From positions 1 to 6,797 of the forward strand of contig JAKAXI010000102.1 in the NCBI GenBank assembly GCA_021816665.1: a DNA stretch of 6,797 nt, read 5' to 3'. A program made the position numbers and the translations under genes. This DNA is from Bacillota bacterium (GTDB taxonomy: Bacteria > Bacillota > Bacilli > Alicyclobacillales > Alicyclobacillaceae). Position 1 is the first letter of the stretch. Each line of letters starts with the position of its first letter. A model generated the notes under the pieces. That model saw nothing but the letters and a program-made list of their open reading frames with translations. It searched no databases and had not been told where the DNA came from. Positions 5,780 to 6,797 of this stretch are shown here, piece by piece.

Positions 5780-6118
5780 TCAGTACGCGAGTGTACCGCC
5801 AAAGGTCATAATCCAGACAGCCCCCCCCACAACGGCGAACGTGAAGATGATACCGAGGCTCAGGGCGATGACGTGATACTTCGGACCTGGGCTCTCTGTC
5901 ACGTGCATAAAGAAGAACAACTGGATGCCGATTTGCAGCGCCGCTAGAACCAGAATGAGCGCGAGCAGCCCGCTAGCCCGGGCGACATGCGCCTGCACCA
6001 TCCAAAGGGCCAAAAACGTCAAGATGATTGACAAGGCAAACCCGATCACATGGTGCCATGGGAAACCCGCCGCGTGCTTGTGCGAAGGTGCCCCAGCCGA
6101 ACTCGATGCATGCATCAT
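5780..6118 (-). CDS. qoxD: Heme-copper quinol oxidase subunit IV (QoxD/CyoD type)
   Basis: A 112-residue membrane protein with three spans at about residues 23-42, 50-71 and 83-104. The stretch FPWHHVIGFALS at 19-30 and LQIGIQLFFFMHVTE at 61-75 closely follow QoxD of the Bacillus aa3-600 menaquinol oxidase; CyoD of bo3 oxidases is similar. Subunit IV is a small accessory subunit that helps assemble or stabilise the proton-pumping core. The start is ATG 6116-6118, two bases after the subunit III stop. The adjacent ATG 6113-6115 has slightly better spacing (8 bases) from AAGGGGGGTGA and is an equal candidate. The frame stays open further upstream, but that part overlaps subunit III and lacks the family N-terminus. 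Codons for GG near residues 98-99 lie in a run of eight G on the coding strand (5821-5828). Naming as qox and not cyo is an inference from the host type. Confidence 0.88.
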   Translation of the reverse strand: MMHASSSAGAPSHKHAAGFPWHHVIGFALSIILTFLALWMVQAHVARASGLLALILVLAALQIGIQLFFFMHVTESPGPKYHVIALSLGIIFTFAVVGGAVWIMTFGGTLAY

Positions 6119-6120
6119 TG

Positions 6121-6765
6121 TCACCCCCCTTGCCCGTTCATAATCCCGGCCAAGTAAACAACCGTGAAGATAAACACCCATACGACGTCGAGAAAGTGCC
6201 AGTAGAGACCGACGATAAACACCTTGCGCGCCGTAATGGCAGTGATGCCTCGCTGCCCGATCTGAATCAGGATCGACACCATCCACAAGATGCCCATCGA
6301 GACGTGGCCGCCGTGCGTGCCGACCAAGGTGAAAAAAGCGGACAAAAAGGCACTTCGCTGCAGCGGAGCACCGTGTGTCGCATACTTTGTAAATTCGTTC
6401 ACTTCCAATCCAATGAACGATAACCCGAGCACAATCGTGAGGATGAGCCACGTCATCAGCATCCCGCGACGGTTAAGGCGCATACCGTAAGTCGCGATCC
6501 CGCAAGTAAAACTACTCGTCAAGAGAATCAGCGTTTCTGCTGTAAACTCGGGTACGTCAAACAAGGACAATTCGGTCGGTCCGCCAGCAGAGTGCGTGTG
6601 CAGGACCACGTATGTGGCAAACAAACAGGCAAAAAGCACTAGGTCGGTCGACAGAAACAACCAGAACCCAAAAATTTTTAGCGCGCCGTCCTCAGTCGAG
6701 TACTCGAGCGGCAGACTGTCATCAGGTTCCGTTCCGTGAAGAACTGCCTCATGCGCCAGTGACAT
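6121..6765 (-). CDS. qoxC: Heme-copper quinol oxidase subunit III (QoxC/CyoC type)
   Basis: A 214-residue integral membrane protein with five spans at about 33-55, 76-95, 103-121, 139-166 and 182-206, the five-helix form found in quinol oxidases and not the seven-helix mitochondrial form. Conserved family stretches are GFWLFLSTDLVLFACLFATY (33-52), LTSSFTCGIA (82-91), GLEVNEF (119-125, with the conserved glutamate E121), LVGTHGGHVS (147-156) and YWHFLDVVWVFIF (188-200). Subunit III binds no metal; it stabilises subunit I and proton uptake. The start is ATG 6763-6765 because GGGAGG lies 8 bases upstream; an in-frame TTG at 6769-6771 is only 2 bases from that site and is rejected. Subunit IV follows after a TGA-CA-ATG junction, indicating tight translational coupling. 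Sequence features mix QoxC-like and CyoC-like residues, so the quinol oxidase type (aa3-600 or bo3) must be read from subunits I and II outside the window. Confidence 0.93.
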   Translation of the reverse strand: MSLAHEAVLHGTEPDDSLPLEYSTEDGALKIFGFWLFLSTDLVLFACLFATYVVLHTHSAGGPTELSLFDVPEFTAETLILLTSSFTCGIATYGMRLNRRGMLMTWLILTIVLGLSFIGLEVNEFTKYATHGAPLQRSAFLSAFFTLVGTHGGHVSMGILWMVSILIQIGQRGITAITARKVFIVGLYWHFLDVVWVFIFTVVYLAGIMNGQGG

Positions 6766-6767
6766 GC

Positions 6768-6797
6768 TCAAGCCCTCCCAAGTGCGGCTTCAGATCG
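6768..6797 (-). CDS. Possible last codons of quinol oxidase subunit I
   Basis: At the right edge one minus-strand frame reads RSEAALGRA and stops at TGA 6768-6770, two bases before the subunit III ATG. This repeats the TGA-2-bases-ATG junction seen between subunits III and IV. Subunit I normally precedes subunit III in these operons. A second frame is also open and would overlap subunit III, ending at a TGA inside it, so the choice is uncertain. Confidence 0.35.
   Translation of the reverse strand, partial: RSEAALGRA

Noticed and set aside
6119..6451. Upstream extension of the subunit IV frame
   Set aside because: The extension overlaps subunit III and does not look like the family; the ribosome site and the two-base junction fix the start near 6118.
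1..6797. CRISPR array, insertion sequence, toxin-antitoxin pair or defence system
   Set aside because: No regularly spaced repeats, transposase or integrase frames, or recognisable defence genes were seen on either strand.

Overview
The window looks like ordinary chromosome from a spore-forming Firmicute of moderate GC content, most likely of the Alicyclobacillaceae type. This is an inference from several signs. Shine-Dalgarno sequences are strong and G-rich. The initiator tRNA is encoded with its CCA. There is a YjcZ-like tiny membrane protein, an HI0933-type flavoprotein and a QoxCD-type quinol oxidase. The sequence alone cannot fix the species.

Layout, left to right. (1) 1-1584, minus: an AarF/UbiB-family atypical kinase whose C-terminal end runs off the left edge. 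(2) 1585-1752: a divergent intergenic region with two palindromes (1612-1628 and 1691-1711). (3) 1753-1828, plus: initiator tRNA-fMet(CAT). (4) 1833-1885: a long hairpin lying between the convergent tRNA and carboxypeptidase genes. (5) 1904-3124, minus: a secreted or membrane-anchored D-Ala-D-Ala carboxypeptidase (peptidase S11). A perfect AGGAGG places its start at an internal GTG, not at the upstream ATGs. (6) 3125-3237: a divergent promoter region with a consensus TATAAT and an inverted repeat. (7) 3238-3696, plus: a zinc-finger anti-sigma-like membrane protein with no sigma factor beside it. (8) 3671-4957, minus: an HI0933/YtfP-family flavoprotein that overlaps gene 7 tail to tail by 26 bp. 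It starts at GTG and has a well-spaced promoter. (9) 5134-5244, minus: a 36-residue YjcZ-like single-span protein followed by a textbook terminator. (10) 5420-5737, plus: a small helical protein of unknown function with a very basic tail and a SigK-like promoter. (11) 5780-6765, minus: subunits IV and III of a heme-copper quinol oxidase, transcribed III then IV. The last codons of subunit I probably enter at the right edge.

The themes are envelope and energy metabolism: peptidoglycan trimming, a kinase family linked to quinone biology, and a quinol oxidase. There are also small proteins that may be expressed in sporulation. The genes are mostly single transcription units in alternating orientation; only the oxidase genes form a clear operon. 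I found no mobile element, CRISPR array or defence system, and nothing that justifies claiming a new system. The observations most worth following are the two palindromes upstream of the kinase, the orphan anti-sigma-like protein with its overlapping convergent neighbour, and the two uncharacterised small proteins.
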